Assembly: GCA_029855935.1 (NCBI GenBank)
Contig: JAGSHN010000018.1
Coordinates: 1 to 64,000 of the forward strand
Length of the DNA: 64,000 nucleotides
Source: Candidatus Thorarchaeota archaeon
GTDB lineage: Archaea; Asgardarchaeota; Thorarchaeia; Thorarchaeales; Thorarchaeaceae
Reading direction: 5' to 3'
Position 1 is the first letter of the stretch; every line of letters begins with the position of its first letter. The position numbers and the translations under genes were made by a program. Below the pieces are notes generated by a model. It had not been told where the DNA came from and searched no databases. It worked only from the letters and a program-made list of their open reading frames with translations. Shown piece after piece: positions 29,739-39,564 of the stretch.

Positions 29739-30341
29739 TTACTCACCATCCCCTTCTGAGACTGTGTTCGCTTCGGAGCTGGGACTCGCACTCCCGTCAG
29801 ACTCGTGACGGTTCACACATACAAGTGCAGGTCGTAGGACCTTCTCTCGGAGCATATACCCGTGCTGATACACCTCAACGACTATGCCATCCGGCTGGTC
29901 AGGGTCATTGACCTTGTTGACCGAGTGCTGATAGTATGGATCAAATGGCTTTCCAAGAGGTTCCATCCGGCGCACGCCCTCCTGCGCGAGAAGCGTCTCC
30001 ATCTGCTGTTTTATGGCGGCCACCCCTTCTCGCGCGCCCACAGGATTGCGCTCAAAGTCGACATCAAGGGCTCGTTCGAGGTTGTCGTAGATGTCTAGTA
30101 GCTTGAGGAGTATGCCCTCGCTGGCATAGCGGCGGGACTCCTCGAACCGGGCATCCATACGCTTGCGATAGTTGTCAAAGTCGGCCTGCAGCCGCTGGAG
30201 GCGTTCAAACAGTTCGTCGGCACGTCTCCGGTGAACCTCCGCCTCACTCTCTGGCACCAGTTCAAATGCCTCCTCATTGTCCTCGTCCCCGTTGGCCGGA
30301 GTGGGCTCCAGTTTGCGGTCCTCGTCGTTCTCCTGTGACAT
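29739..30341 (-). CDS. grpE: Nucleotide exchange factor GrpE
   Basis: [16 protein letters not shown]...[44 protein letters not shown]; start at [10 protein letters not shown]. Confidence 0.95.
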   Translation of the reverse strand: MSQENDEDRKLEPTPANGDEDNEEAFELVPESEAEVHRRRADELFERLQRLQADFDNYRKRMDARFEESRRYASEGILLKLLDIYDNLERALDVDFERNPVGAREGVAAIKQQMETLLAQEGVRRMEPLGKPFDPYYQHSVNKVNDPDQPDGIVVEVYQHGYMLREKVLRPALVCVNRHESDGSASPSSEANTVSEGDGE

Positions 30342-30557
30342 CCTTGGCACACTCTGCCTACCTGTCTGTCCGTCTGTCAGTGATGAAACAAGCACAGAAG
30401 CCATCCAGACCGTGAAGTTGTCCACAACAGCCTATAGAGCGGCTGGCTCCCTCGGTGACTCAGAGCCGAGAATCTGAAAAACGAAGAAAAAGCTTTCGAC
30501 ACTACCAAAGCGTCACGACCGAAAACAACAAGTTGGCTCAATGAGGCCCACTATCTT

Positions 30558-31304
30558 ATGACCTTCGAAGAGGACTTCCTTCGGGCAAAGGAGATGATCG
30601 AGAGGGCGGAGAAAATCTGTGCCCTGACTGGTGCGGGCATCAGTGTAGACTCGGGTATACCAGACTTCAGGTCAGAGGGTGGTCTGTGGAGGCGCTACGA
30701 CCCTCTGGAATACGCCACATACGAGAGCTTCCTCGAAGATCCTAGCAAGTTCTGGACAATGGGCAGAGAGCTTGCAAGAGTCATCCTTGATGCAAAGCCG
30801 AATGACGCGCACCTTGCCCTTGCCGAGCTTGAGAGACGTGGCAAGCTGATAGGAATCATCACACAGAACATCGACAATCTGCATCAAGCGGCGGGCAGCA
30901 AGAAGGTCATAGAGCTTCACGGGAACTATCTGAGGGCGTACTGTATGAAGTGTGGGAAGGTCTACGTGGGGGAGGAGGTCCACAGAAGAGTTGTGAATGG
31001 TGAGATCCCACCACACTGCGATGCCTGCGGCGGCGTTCTCAAGTCCGAATCGATTCTCTTCGGTGAGCCGCTTCCTGAGAAGGCGATGTCCGAGGCTATA
31101 GAGCTGTGCAGGAAGACCGACCTGATGCTCGTTGTCGGGACCAGCCTGACAGTCTATCCGGCCGCGTATCTTCCACAGCTGGCGAAGGACCACGGTGCCA
31201 AGGTGATCATCATCAATCTCCACGGTGGCAACCGTGATGGCGTTGCTGACATCGTCTTAGAGGGGAGAGCCTCGGTCATCTTGCCACAGCTTGTCGACAG
31301 CTAA
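30558..31304 (+). CDS. Sir2-family NAD-dependent deacylase
   Basis: ALTGAGISVDSGIPDFRS, TQNIDNLHQAAGSKKVIELHGN, zinc site CMKCGK...CDACGG. Confidence 0.96.
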   Translation: MTFEEDFLRAKEMIERAEKICALTGAGISVDSGIPDFRSEGGLWRRYDPLEYATYESFLEDPSKFWTMGRELARVILDAKPNDAHLALAELERRGKLIGIITQNIDNLHQAAGSKKVIELHGNYLRAYCMKCGKVYVGEEVHRRVVNGEIPPHCDACGGVLKSESILFGEPLPEKAMSEAIELCRKTDLMLVVGTSLTVYPAAYLPQLAKDHGAKVIIINLHGGNRDGVADIVLEGRASVILPQLVDS

Positions 31305-31362
31305 GATACGCGCGGATTTCAAGGGTACATAGACGCGCTGCACGCCGACTGGACAGGCATCC

Positions 31363-31698
31363 CTATGCTGCCGGGAAAAAGACCCATGAGTACACTGCCA
31401 GAATACCAGGCATCAGGAGCACGCCGAAGAAGATTGTGACCAGGCCTAGATAGTGCTGGTTGTGGTCAATGAGCCAGAGACCCAGATACGAGTAACCGTA
31501 CGATATGACACAGGCCGTGAATCCGAGGACAATCACAGGCAGGAGCGGAAAGGCAACGGCAAGGAAGCCCCCGGCATGGGTCCATAGTAGACCGATGTTC
31601 AAAATCACGAAAAAACCTCTCACGACGAGATAGTCCAGAATCGAGATAATGAGTCCGACTTGCGAGAATGTCAGACGTGCCGATAGGCTCATGGTCAC
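31363..31698 (-). CDS. Small membrane protein, unknown
   Basis: 111 aa, about 3 hydrophobic segments. Confidence 0.65.
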   Translation of the reverse strand: MTMSLSARLTFSQVGLIISILDYLVVRGFFVILNIGLLWTHAGGFLAVAFPLLPVIVLGFTACVISYGYSYLGLWLIDHNQHYLGLVTIFFGVLLMPGILAVYSWVFFPAA

Positions 31699-31818
31699 AC
31701 CTCAGCGCACTGGAACTCTGCAGTGCGGGTATTTATCCTCTCCGAGGCCTTGTCGGCCGGAACTGGGGACGGGAGTAAGTGAAAACAACTATAGGCACTC
31801 GGGAGTTGGCGTTAGGAG

Positions 31819-32781
31819 ATGATGGACATCACGTGGACGGTATCCTCAATGGCGCAGCTGGCAGTGCTACTTGAGGTCAGTGCGCCGAAGCCCGGAAACG
31901 TTAACAGGGGAGCAGATTTCTCTGACACCGGATACAGACACTTTCTGGCCAGCGCGGCTCTAATGGGTGAGGGTATCTACACAGCGGCACAGAGAGGAGT
32001 AGCAGTTTCGCGCGGAGAGCTCTCTGCGTCTGATGTCCGGGCGGGACAGACTATCCTCGACATAACGAAAGCGGTCTGCGGCGGGATTGTCTCCAAGAAC
32101 ACCGTGTTCGGGACGGTTCTGCTGTACGTTCCTCTTGCAGTCGCAATGGCCGCCACTATCGAACGCAACTGCGGTGTGGATCCTGAGGCGGTGTCAACGA
32201 CTGTGGACACCATACTGTCTGCGACGACCGTGCAGGACACTCTGGACCTCTTTGTGGCCCTTCGCCTCGTTGCCCCCAGAGGCGAGATGAACAAACAGGT
32301 GCCAGATTGGAGCGATCACCACGACAGGTATGACATCTACAACCCGGAAGTATTCGAGAACATAACTACGGACAGGCTGACGCTGGACCGCCTGTTGAGA
32401 GAGTCCTCATCAGTGGACAGGATCTGTCGCGAACTCTCAACCAGATACCGTACCGTCCTGTTCGAAATTGTGCCAAGGCTCAGGGAGCGCATGTCCGGCG
32501 TTGACAACGCAGAGGAGGCAATCGTGGACGTATTCCTCTGGCAGCTGGCCCGGGAACCGGACTGGCATATCGTCCGACGAGCGGGACTTGAGCAGGCACA
32601 GGAGGTAACACGGAGAGCAGCTCAGATAGTTGAGGGAGAAGGGACTGCGCTCGACAGTCTGAGAAGACTTGATGCCCTTCTCAGAAGCAATGGGAACCTC
32701 CTCAATCCGGGCACCACGGCCGACTTGGTGTCGGCTGGTGTCTTCTACAGGCTCGTAGAACTCGCTCTCAACAACCAGTAG
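31819..32781 (+). CDS. Triphosphoribosyl-dephospho-CoA synthase (CitG/MdcB)-like protein
   Basis: LLEVSAPKPGNVNRGADFSDTGYRHFLASAALMG is the family signature. Confidence 0.85.
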   Translation: MMDITWTVSSMAQLAVLLEVSAPKPGNVNRGADFSDTGYRHFLASAALMGEGIYTAAQRGVAVSRGELSASDVRAGQTILDITKAVCGGIVSKNTVFGTVLLYVPLAVAMAATIERNCGVDPEAVSTTVDTILSATTVQDTLDLFVALRLVAPRGEMNKQVPDWSDHHDRYDIYNPEVFENITTDRLTLDRLLRESSSVDRICRELSTRYRTVLFEIVPRLRERMSGVDNAEEAIVDVFLWQLAREPDWHIVRRAGLEQAQEVTRRAAQIVEGEGTALDSLRRLDALLRSNGNLLNPGTTADLVSAGVFYRLVELALNNQ

Positions 32782-32790
32782 ACCGCACAA

Positions 32791-32985
32791 TCAGCCGAGA
32801 AGACCCGAAAAGATTATGGCGGCCATGGCGAAGAGTAGCAGACCAGTGGGTATCAGCATTATCTTCCCCTCCATACGTCTTGCCTGTCGGACCTCATTCC
32901 GGGGACCAAAGTAGTAGGCGAGGAGGAGAACAGCACCCAGTACCGCAATCGTTACAGCAAGCGCTTCGTGAGCCACGTGATACAC
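32791..32985 (-). CDS. Small two-TM membrane protein, unknown
   Basis: 64 aa, hydrophobic segments at both ends. Confidence 0.5.
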   Translation of the reverse strand: MYHVAHEALAVTIAVLGAVLLLAYYFGPRNEVRQARRMEGKIMLIPTGLLLFAMAAIIFSGLLG

Positions 32986-33063
32986 TCCTCTTGGTTGGGT
33001 CGATGTCTCCTCACGCTTGCCCGGGGAGAAAAGAGTTACGAAAGAAGAGATGACACAGGGGCC

Positions 33064-33339
33064 TCACATCAAGACCTGTCTGAAGACGTGCTCGTACTTC
33101 ATCCTGAGCTCTCTGGCTCGCTCCGCGTCGACGTAGTAGAGCGGCTGCCTCATGTCCTGCAGATTGGGTACCTTGTGGCACAGCTTATGACGGACCAGTT
33201 TGCGGAGCGCAAAAGAGACCGTCCTAGGAGCCAAGTCTACCTTCTCAGAGATGTCCTTGGGAGTCATCGGACCATCTATTTGAAGCCTGTGAAGAACGAT
33301 TATCGCACTTCGAGGAAGCTCCAATGACACCGTTACCAC
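33064..33339 (-). CDS. Winged-helix (MarR/ArsR-like) transcriptional regulator
   Basis: IVLHRLQIDGPMTPKDISEKVDLAPRTVSFALRKLVRHKLC. Confidence 0.82.
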   Translation of the reverse strand: MVTVSLELPRSAIIVLHRLQIDGPMTPKDISEKVDLAPRTVSFALRKLVRHKLCHKVPNLQDMRQPLYYVDAERARELRMKYEHVFRQVLM

Positions 33340-33347
33340 CCGTTGTT

Positions 33348-33359
33348 CTGGGTACCCAG
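33348..33359. promoter_or_regulatory. Perfect 12-bp palindrome CTGGGTACCCAG, candidate operator of adjacent winged-helix regulator
   Basis: Located 9 nt upstream of the 33339 start codon in the divergent intergenic region. Confidence 0.4.
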
Positions 33360-33482
33360 CCCAAGAACTATTCCTCCTACGCGTTATTTAAGCGCTGCCG
33401 TTGACGCACACGGCGGCGATGGGTTGAAATCGCTCAACCTGCTGACCAGACAAGGGCGGAGCAGCAAACAGGAGGCCACGAA

Positions 33483-34472
33483 ATGGCGTCAAGAGTGTTT
33501 GTCACACGAGAGATTCCCGGGACAGGACTGCAGATGATAGGCCAGCATTTCGATGTCTCAGTCTGGCCACACGAGAGACCTCCTACAAGCGAGGAGATCG
33601 TCTCAGCGGCCCAAGGATGCGAGGGCCTCGTCACCCTCCTGTCAGACAACATCGACAGCGGAGTCATCGATGCTCTCCCCAGGCTGAGGGCCATCTCCCA
33701 GTATGCCGTCGGATACGACAACATCGATGTGGAGTATGCGACCAAGAGAGGCATAATCGTAACGAACACTCCGGGGGTGCTGACGGAGACCACAGCAGAC
33801 TTGGCGTGGGCGCTTCTGCTGGCGGCGTCACGCAGAGTCGTGGAGGCTGACAGATACGTCAGAGCCGGAGAGTGGCGAGTGGCGTGGGGGCCCACTCTCC
33901 TTCTGGGGCGGGACGTCTATGGAGCCACCCTAGGCATCGTGGGTATGGGCCGCATCGGGTTTGCCGTGGGAAGGCGCGCAACGGGGTTCAACATGAGAGT
34001 CCTCTACACGTCCCGTTCGGACACCAAGATCACACGCCGTGCGGAGAATGAACTTGGGGCGAAACGTGTGGATCTCGACACGCTGCTGCGCGAGTCTGAC
34101 TTTGTGTCACTGCACGTCCCCCTCACCCCCCGGACAAGACACCTGATAGGTAAGAGGGAGCTCGGCCTGATGAAGCCAACGGCAGTCTTGGTAAACACAT
34201 CTAGGGGGGCCGTCGTCGACGAGAGAGAACTCGCCCGCGCACTCTCTGAGAGAAGAATTCGTGCAGCAGGACTAGATGTCTTTGAGAGAGAGCCGATCCC
34301 GTTGGACAGCCCCCTCCTTGGACTGGACAACGTTGTTATCGTGCCCCACATCGGGAGCGCGAGCGTCGAGACCAGGTCGAAGATGGCACAGATCTGCGCT
34401 GAGAATCTCATCGCGGCGCTCTCGGGTCAGAGACCCAAGTACGCTGTCAATCCTGAGGTCTTCGAGAGATAA
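33483..34472 (+). CDS. D-2-hydroxyacid dehydrogenase (glyoxylate reductase-like)
   Basis: [70 protein letters not shown]. Confidence 0.95.
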   Translation: MASRVFVTREIPGTGLQMIGQHFDVSVWPHERPPTSEEIVSAAQGCEGLVTLLSDNIDSGVIDALPRLRAISQYAVGYDNIDVEYATKRGIIVTNTPGVLTETTADLAWALLLAASRRVVEADRYVRAGEWRVAWGPTLLLGRDVYGATLGIVGMGRIGFAVGRRATGFNMRVLYTSRSDTKITRRAENELGAKRVDLDTLLRESDFVSLHVPLTPRTRHLIGKRELGLMKPTAVLVNTSRGAVVDERELARALSERRIRAAGLDVFEREPIPLDSPLLGLDNVVIVPHIGSASVETRSKMAQICAENLIAALSGQRPKYAVNPEVFER

Positions 34473-34624
34473 CTGGTTCCGGTAATTGTACGCGACCGCA
34501 CCATTCTGAGACTGCTCGACCATAGTATGAGGCAGCCGTCTCACCAAGTCTCCGTTGCGCAGCCGGGGAATTGCTATGGTCTACGGATGAGGTGAACTGG
34601 AGCCCACTCCCGACTGCTCAGGAG

Positions 34625-34665
34625 AGGTGAGAGAAAAAGAAAGGGTGTGGGGGACTTTCGTCCCC
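34625..34665 (-). terminator. Intrinsic-like terminator after the 1607-aa subtilase
   Basis: Minus strand GGGGAC-GAAA-GTCCCC (GNRA tetraloop) followed by cacaccctttctttttctctc. Confidence 0.6.
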
Positions 34666-34680
34666 GCTATGCTACCACGC

Positions 34681-37600
34681 CTATCGCTTCTTGATCAGGA
34701 ACAGGATCAAGATGACGACGACACCGACGCCGATACCGCCGAGCAGTCCAATGATCAGCGGATCGATACCCGGTGCGGGTGGCGGTGTAGTCGTGGTGGT
34801 TGTAGTCGTGGTGGTTGTGGTCGTGGTTGTCGGAATCGTGGTGGTTGTCGGCGTGTATCCACCAGCAGTGAAGCTGCTGGAGTACGCCACGTCGGACAGA
34901 CCCATCCAGTAGTCGCCCTGACCCGCAGTCGGGTTGACGGCCGGATCGTTGTCATAGACCCTGACCCTGACCACGTACGTGCTGAGGTGCTCGAACGGGG
35001 TGCTGTCCCAGACGTAGAACGTCTGAGTCAGATTGACGGCCAGCAGCTGGTACGTCTCACCACCGTCCTTCGAGACAGACACCTCGAAGTACAGGTCGTC
35101 ACCTGTGTTCCTGTCGTAGGCGTCCCAGGTGATGTTGACAAGGTTGCCAGTGATATGGGTCTGGACGTTCGACACGTCGGGTGCGAAGAAGTTCGCAAAG
35201 GTCAGTGACGCGTAGTTGATGTCGAACGCGATGTTGGTCTGAGTGAGAGCGCTGATCTGGACGGAGAACGTACCGTTCTTGAGGAACTGGTAGGTGTCGT
35301 AGGTGACACTCCGCCCAGTCTTGACTATGTCAGTACCAACACGAGTGTCGACAGTCAGCTTGTACTGACCAGTTGACAGGTCGTAGTCGAAGATACCGAC
35401 CATTATCGCACCGTCGTGGTCTGCAACGAACGAGCCGTGCTCGGGCTTGTTGCCAGTAGCCATCTGGCTACCGAGCAGGTTGTTCGCGTATGACCACGTG
35501 CTGTTGTCGGAGTCAGCCCACCAGGCCATGATGTCACAGTCACCATTGGTGAAGTCAACGGTCACTCTCACGGTGTCGCCAGCCTTGATGCCCTCGACCC
35601 TCTCCCAGGCAAACTGATCCAGCTGGATTGTGCCCGAGAATGGGTTATAGTTCGAGTCGGGGACGACAAGGTCGCCGATGTGTTGGTAGTAAACACCTGA
35701 CAGGAACGACACGGTGGTCTGTACCACCTCGTACTCAGGCATGTTTGGCAGATTGAACTGTGGGAATGTGGCGTTGACCACAGCGTGGTCACCAACAATG
35801 GTGTCGCCATCCGTTATTGGCACTGGGCTGGTCACGTCGTTGGCCGTGTAGGTGAAGATCAGATCACCCGCGCCACCAGTCAGCTGCTCGTAGACCATGA
35901 CCTCCAGCGTGTAGTTGACCGGCAGCATCACCGTGCCGTTCAGCCGGTTGGGATGCACGAAGATGTAGTAGTAGCCCACCGGACTGGTCATGTCGCTGAG
36001 GTCAGCGATCAGAGCTGTGCTGGTCGGTGTCAAGGCGTCGCTCGTCGCAATGGCCGCGCCCGTGGTGCTAAGGACCTCGACATGCATGTCGTTGCCAGTG
36101 TCAGCCCACTCAACGCGGACACCGAGGTATCCGGCCGTGTCGTACGGGTTGTAGACGACAAAGCTGCGGAAGTCCCAGTCGTCCGGATCGCTGTCCATGC
36201 ATCCGTAGACAGGGCTGTCGTATGGTGTCAGCTCAGCACCGAATCCGTTGACAACAGTGTTGACGTCGGTCACATTGGCGCTGAGGTTGGCCACGACCAT
36301 GTAGCTGTAGGGCAGCCTGAGAGAGTAGCCACCCTTGGCCAAGTTGATGTAGCCCTGGTGGATGCCAGCCTCGGCATCGTTAGGCACTGTCAGCGTGAAG
36401 TTCAGGCTGTTGTCAGTGCCTGGTGCCTGAATGGAGATCTCGGACGATGATACCTCCTCCCAGAAGATCACCGTCACGGTGAAGTTGTGGCCGGTTGCAT
36501 TCAGGTCCTCATCGAACACTGGGTCGTGAATGACCAGTGTCATGTTTCCGCTGAGTGCCGCAGCCAAGCTGGACCCGCTGACTGCAAATGGCATCATGTT
36601 GGTCGCGCTTGGGTCACTTGCGCTGGTGAGCCTGTGCAGCTCATTGCCGTCGGTGCCGTTCCAGAGGTTCGGATATCCGTCCGTGACGTTGTTGTCCTCC
36701 CAGTCATAGAGGAACATCCACGGCTCGGCTCCAGCGACCTCTGCGCTGTCAAATGCCACGCCAATTGTGACATAGCTGTAGGTTCCCATGTCTGTGTCGT
36801 AGACAGATGGCGTCAGCTGGTCACGCAGGTTGTAGAAGCCATAGGCCATGTCACCACTGACGTTTGCGTCAGTGTACCAGAAGGTTGTGTTCTCGAAGGT
36901 GTAGCGCTTTGCCATCTTGTAGTGCGTGGCACTGCTCACCCAGCCAGTACCATCGTCCAGCGTGCTGAAGAAGTCGCCGTAGATCTTCTGATGCACGGTG
37001 ACAGTTGCTCCAGGCCATACCTGGCCGAAGAAGACAGAGCCTTCCCACAGGTTGGTCGGATATGCGACTTCGGAGTTGTTCACAAACACGCCGAGGTAAG
37101 AACTAGGCAACACACCCCAGTAGTCCCACGCGTCCTGCATGAGAGCAGCGTGGTTCGCGAACGAGTCAGTGGAGTATGACACCCAGCCGTTGTTGTTTAC
37201 GGCGAAGTCGATCGCCTTTGCGGCGTTTATCCTTCCGAAGCCCTGTGTTGCAGGATCATAGCCGAGGTCGTCCGCAGTCTGCTGCAGTATCATCTTGGCC
37301 TGTGGTCCGGTGATTCCAGATGCCGCCTCGTAGAGGAGTGCAGCAACACCAGCTGCCACGGGAGCAGCCTGGCTGGTACCCGCGAAGAGGGTGTACTGCA
37401 TGTCATAGCCAGCCGTCTTGTCCCACCACTGACCAGCAGACCAGAACTGCGCGCAGTACGGAGCGTACCACGGGACTGCCGCGTAGCCGGCAAGGCCTGG
37501 TGCAAGCACGTCAGGCTTCACGTAGCCAGACACCAGCGGACCCTTGCTTGTGAAGCTGGCAATACCCTCGTAGGGCTGCGTTGGACCGTAGAGGTACTCC

Positions 37601-39504
37601 AGCCAGTGGCTCGACGTGGACGCACCAATAGTCAGCACTGCAGGTGATGAGCCAGGTGGCCCAATAGTCATGAAGCCGGCACCCTCGTTTCCTGCAGAGA
37701 ACACGTGCAGGATACCAGGATAGCTGCTATCGAGGATTCCTGGCGTGGAGAGTATGGTCCAGGTCATTGACAGATAGTCAAACTCGCTGTACGGCTCCGT
37801 GATCCAACCCCAAGAGTTGGTCACGAGGTCAGACTGGTGATTGCCAGTGTAGTAGAACTCACCGCTTGTCGCGTTGTAGTCGAAACCACAGACCCACAGG
37901 TAGGCACCGTAGTCGTCGCCTCTTGTGAGGGCTCTGGCGGAGATTATGTCCGCATCAGGAGCAATACCTGGCAGAGTGAAGTTCTGACCAGTGTCCTCAT
38001 TCTGGTAGGTCAGCACACCAGCTGACGCCACGTGAGAGGCGGTCGCCGTACCGTGGGTACCGGCATCGAAGTACAGTGAGAGGGCGGTACCGTTCTCGAA
38101 GTGGTAGAACCCGTCAATGTAGGCGGGATAGCCGAAGTCCTGTAGCCAGCCCGGCACGAAGCCAGAGGCAATGGCACCCAAGCTGAAGTCGTCGATACCG
38201 TCACCGTCGAAGTCGTGTGCGACAATCGGGTGGCTCTCGTCATAGATCTCACCGGCCGCGATCTCGTCTGTGAAGTCCCAGTCGAAGGTCGCGATGATGT
38301 GGTATGCATCAATGATGTTGGTGAGATCGTACGACTCGTAGTAGAAACCACCAGTCCAGAACTTGTTCCAGCCGTTGGCGTCGTCCCAGTTGATGACAAC
38401 CGCCCAGTCGTTCGTGCTCGTGTAGTTGAACACGATTGCTGGAGCGAAGAGCTTTGCATATGGGTGGAACCGCTGCTGCATGACCCAGTTGATGTAGTAG
38501 TCACCATTGACTATCGATGGGTCAGGCATCTTCCAGTCGTTCCAGAGATAGTTCTGGATCAGGTTGTCTGCACCCTCGATACCCCAGTAGTAGGCGTAGA
38601 GATAGACGAAACCAACCCTGTGGACGTACGGGGTGTTCGCATCACCATCGCCTATCAGGTACCTCGGGCCAGCCTCACCGCTGTAACCGTAGTTCAGCAG
38701 CGGGTCCCAACCAGTCACATTCAGATAGAGGGCGCTATCCGAACCAGTGTAGGTGAGTAGGTGGTACGGATCTGCCAGCCACTCCGTCGCATTGACAACA
38801 GTACCGTTAGCGATGTAGAATGCCGGTACAACACCGTAGCCTGATGGGTCAAAAGCACCACCAAAGGCATGCTGAAGCTCGGGGTTGCCGAAGTCAGCAC
38901 CAGTGTCGATGTGACCAACCTTGACGCCAGTACCGTCGTAGTTGGTTGCAGGAGCAGTTGTCGCACCGACAACCTCCTTGATCTTGTACATGTCCACACC
39001 GACGCCTGGCTGTGAGGTGTCGCCGGTCATCCTTGCAAGGTCGTCAGCCACATTCAGCTTGAACAGGTCAGCCTCGATTGAGCTGACGCCGTTCACCCTG
39101 GCCAGTGCGTCGAGGGCATCAGTGTTGGGGATGTACACGTTCCAGACCTTGAAGAATCCAAGGTCCGCCTTCCAGTGCACCTCGACAATATCCGCCACTG
39201 CGTCGACATCGGCCCACGGGGTCATGACGACGAGCGCGCGGACGCGGCCATCAGGGCTTGTGACGACCCTGTCGCTTAGCACTCCCGAGTCAATCCAGCT
39301 GGCCAAGGCATTGTCAATCTTGGCCGTATAGCCCGGCTGCGCAACGTTGTCATACCATTGCTGCAGCGTGTCTCGGGCCTCTGGACTGAGCTGAGGAGCG
39401 CTGGCCGGTTCTGCTGTCGTTATGGGAGCAGCTGGAGCCAGCAGCATAGTCAGGCTCAGCGCTGCCATAAGAAACAGAACTGCCGCTGTTCTTATCTTGT
39501 TCAT
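34681..39504 (-). CDS. Secreted, membrane-anchored subtilisin-like (S8) protease, 1607 aa
   Basis: Signal peptide; D: VKVGHIDTGADFGNP, H: GTHGTATASHVAS, S: GTSQAAPVAAGVAALL; Thr-rich linker then TM IIGLLGGIGVGVVVILILFLIKKR. Confidence 0.93.
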   Translation of the reverse strand: MNKIRTAAVLFLMAALSLTMLLAPAAPITTAEPASAPQLSPEARDTLQQWYDNVAQPGYTAKIDNALASWIDSGVLSDRVVTSPDGRVRALVVMTPWADVDAVADIVEVHWKADLGFFKVWNVYIPNTDALDALARVNGVSSIEADLFKLNVADDLARMTGDTSQPGVGVDMYKIKEVVGATTAPATNYDGTGVKVGHIDTGADFGNPELQHAFGGAFDPSGYGVVPAFYIANGTVVNATEWLADPYHLLTYTGSDSALYLNVTGWDPLLNYGYSGEAGPRYLIGDGDANTPYVHRVGFVYLYAYYWGIEGADNLIQNYLWNDWKMPDPSIVNGDYYINWVMQQRFHPYAKLFAPAIVFNYTSTNDWAVVINWDDANGWNKFWTGGFYYESYDLTNIIDAYHIIATFDWDFTDEIAAGEIYDESHPIVAHDFDGDGIDDFSLGAIASGFVPGWLQDFGYPAYIDGFYHFENGTALSLYFDAGTHGTATASHVASAGVLTYQNEDTGQNFTLPGIAPDADIISARALTRGDDYGAYLWVCGFDYNATSGEFYYTGNHQSDLVTNSWGWITEPYSEFDYLSMTWTILSTPGILDSSYPGILHVFSAGNEGAGFMTIGPPGSSPAVLTIGASTSSHWLEYLYGPTQPYEGIASFTSKGPLVSGYVKPDVLAPGLAGYAAVPWYAPYCAQFWSAGQWWDKTAGYDMQYTLFAGTSQAAPVAAGVAALLYEAASGITGPQAKMILQQTADDLGYDPATQGFGRINAAKAIDFAVNNNGWVSYSTDSFANHAALMQDAWDYWGVLPSSYLGVFVNNSEVAYPTNLWEGSVFFGQVWPGATVTVHQKIYGDFFSTLDDGTGWVSSATHYKMAKRYTFENTTFWYTDANVSGDMAYGFYNLRDQLTPSVYDTDMGTYSYVTIGVAFDSAEVAGAEPWMFLYDWEDNNVTDGYPNLWNGTDGNELHRLTSASDPSATNMMPFAVSGSSLAAALSGNMTLVIHDPVFDEDLNATGHNFTVTVIFWEEVSSSEISIQAPGTDNSLNFTLTVPNDAEAGIHQGYINLAKGGYSLRLPYSYMVVANLSANVTDVNTVVNGFGAELTPYDSPVYGCMDSDPDDWDFRSFVVYNPYDTAGYLGVRVEWADTGNDMHVEVLSTTGAAIATSDALTPTSTALIADLSDMTSPVGYYYIFVHPNRLNGTVMLPVNYTLEVMVYEQLTGGAGDLIFTYTANDVTSPVPITDGDTIVGDHAVVNATFPQFNLPNMPEYEVVQTTVSFLSGVYYQHIGDLVVPDSNYNPFSGTIQLDQFAWERVEGIKAGDTVRVTVDFTNGDCDIMAWWADSDNSTWSYANNLLGSQMATGNKPEHGSFVADHDGAIMVGIFDYDLSTGQYKLTVDTRVGTDIVKTGRSVTYDTYQFLKNGTFSVQISALTQTNIAFDINYASLTFANFFAPDVSNVQTHITGNLVNITWDAYDRNTGDDLYFEVSVSKDGGETYQLLAVNLTQTFYVWDSTPFEHLSTYVVRVRVYDNDPAVNPTAGQGDYWMGLSDVAYSSSFTAGGYTPTTTTIPTTTTTTTTTTTTTTTPPPAPGIDPLIIGLLGGIGVGVVVILILFLIKKR
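34786..34850. repeat. Threonine-codon microsatellite (poly-Thr stalk)
   Basis: Imperfect 15-nt direct repeats gtagtcgtggtggtt on + strand encoding TTTTTIPTTTTTTTTTTTTTTTPP on - strand. Confidence 0.8.
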
Positions 39505-39544
39505 TTTTCCTCAGTCTCCTCACATGTTGACACCGAGAACTGCA

Positions 39545-39564
39545 AGTGCACTATATGGTGCACT
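39545..39564. promoter_or_regulatory. Inverted repeat AGTGCAC-tatatg-GTGCACT upstream of the 1607-aa subtilase
   Basis: Perfect 7-bp arms flanking a TATA-like hexamer about 40 bp upstream of the start codon. Confidence 0.4.

Noticed and set aside
34786-34850. Short repeats considered as CRISPR
   Set aside because: Repeats are contiguous codon-level ACN repeats inside a CDS, without spacers.
35785-37179. Plus-strand ORFs of 221 and 230 aa across the 1607-aa subtilase
   Set aside because: Val/Gly-rich antisense shadows with no domain-like sequence.
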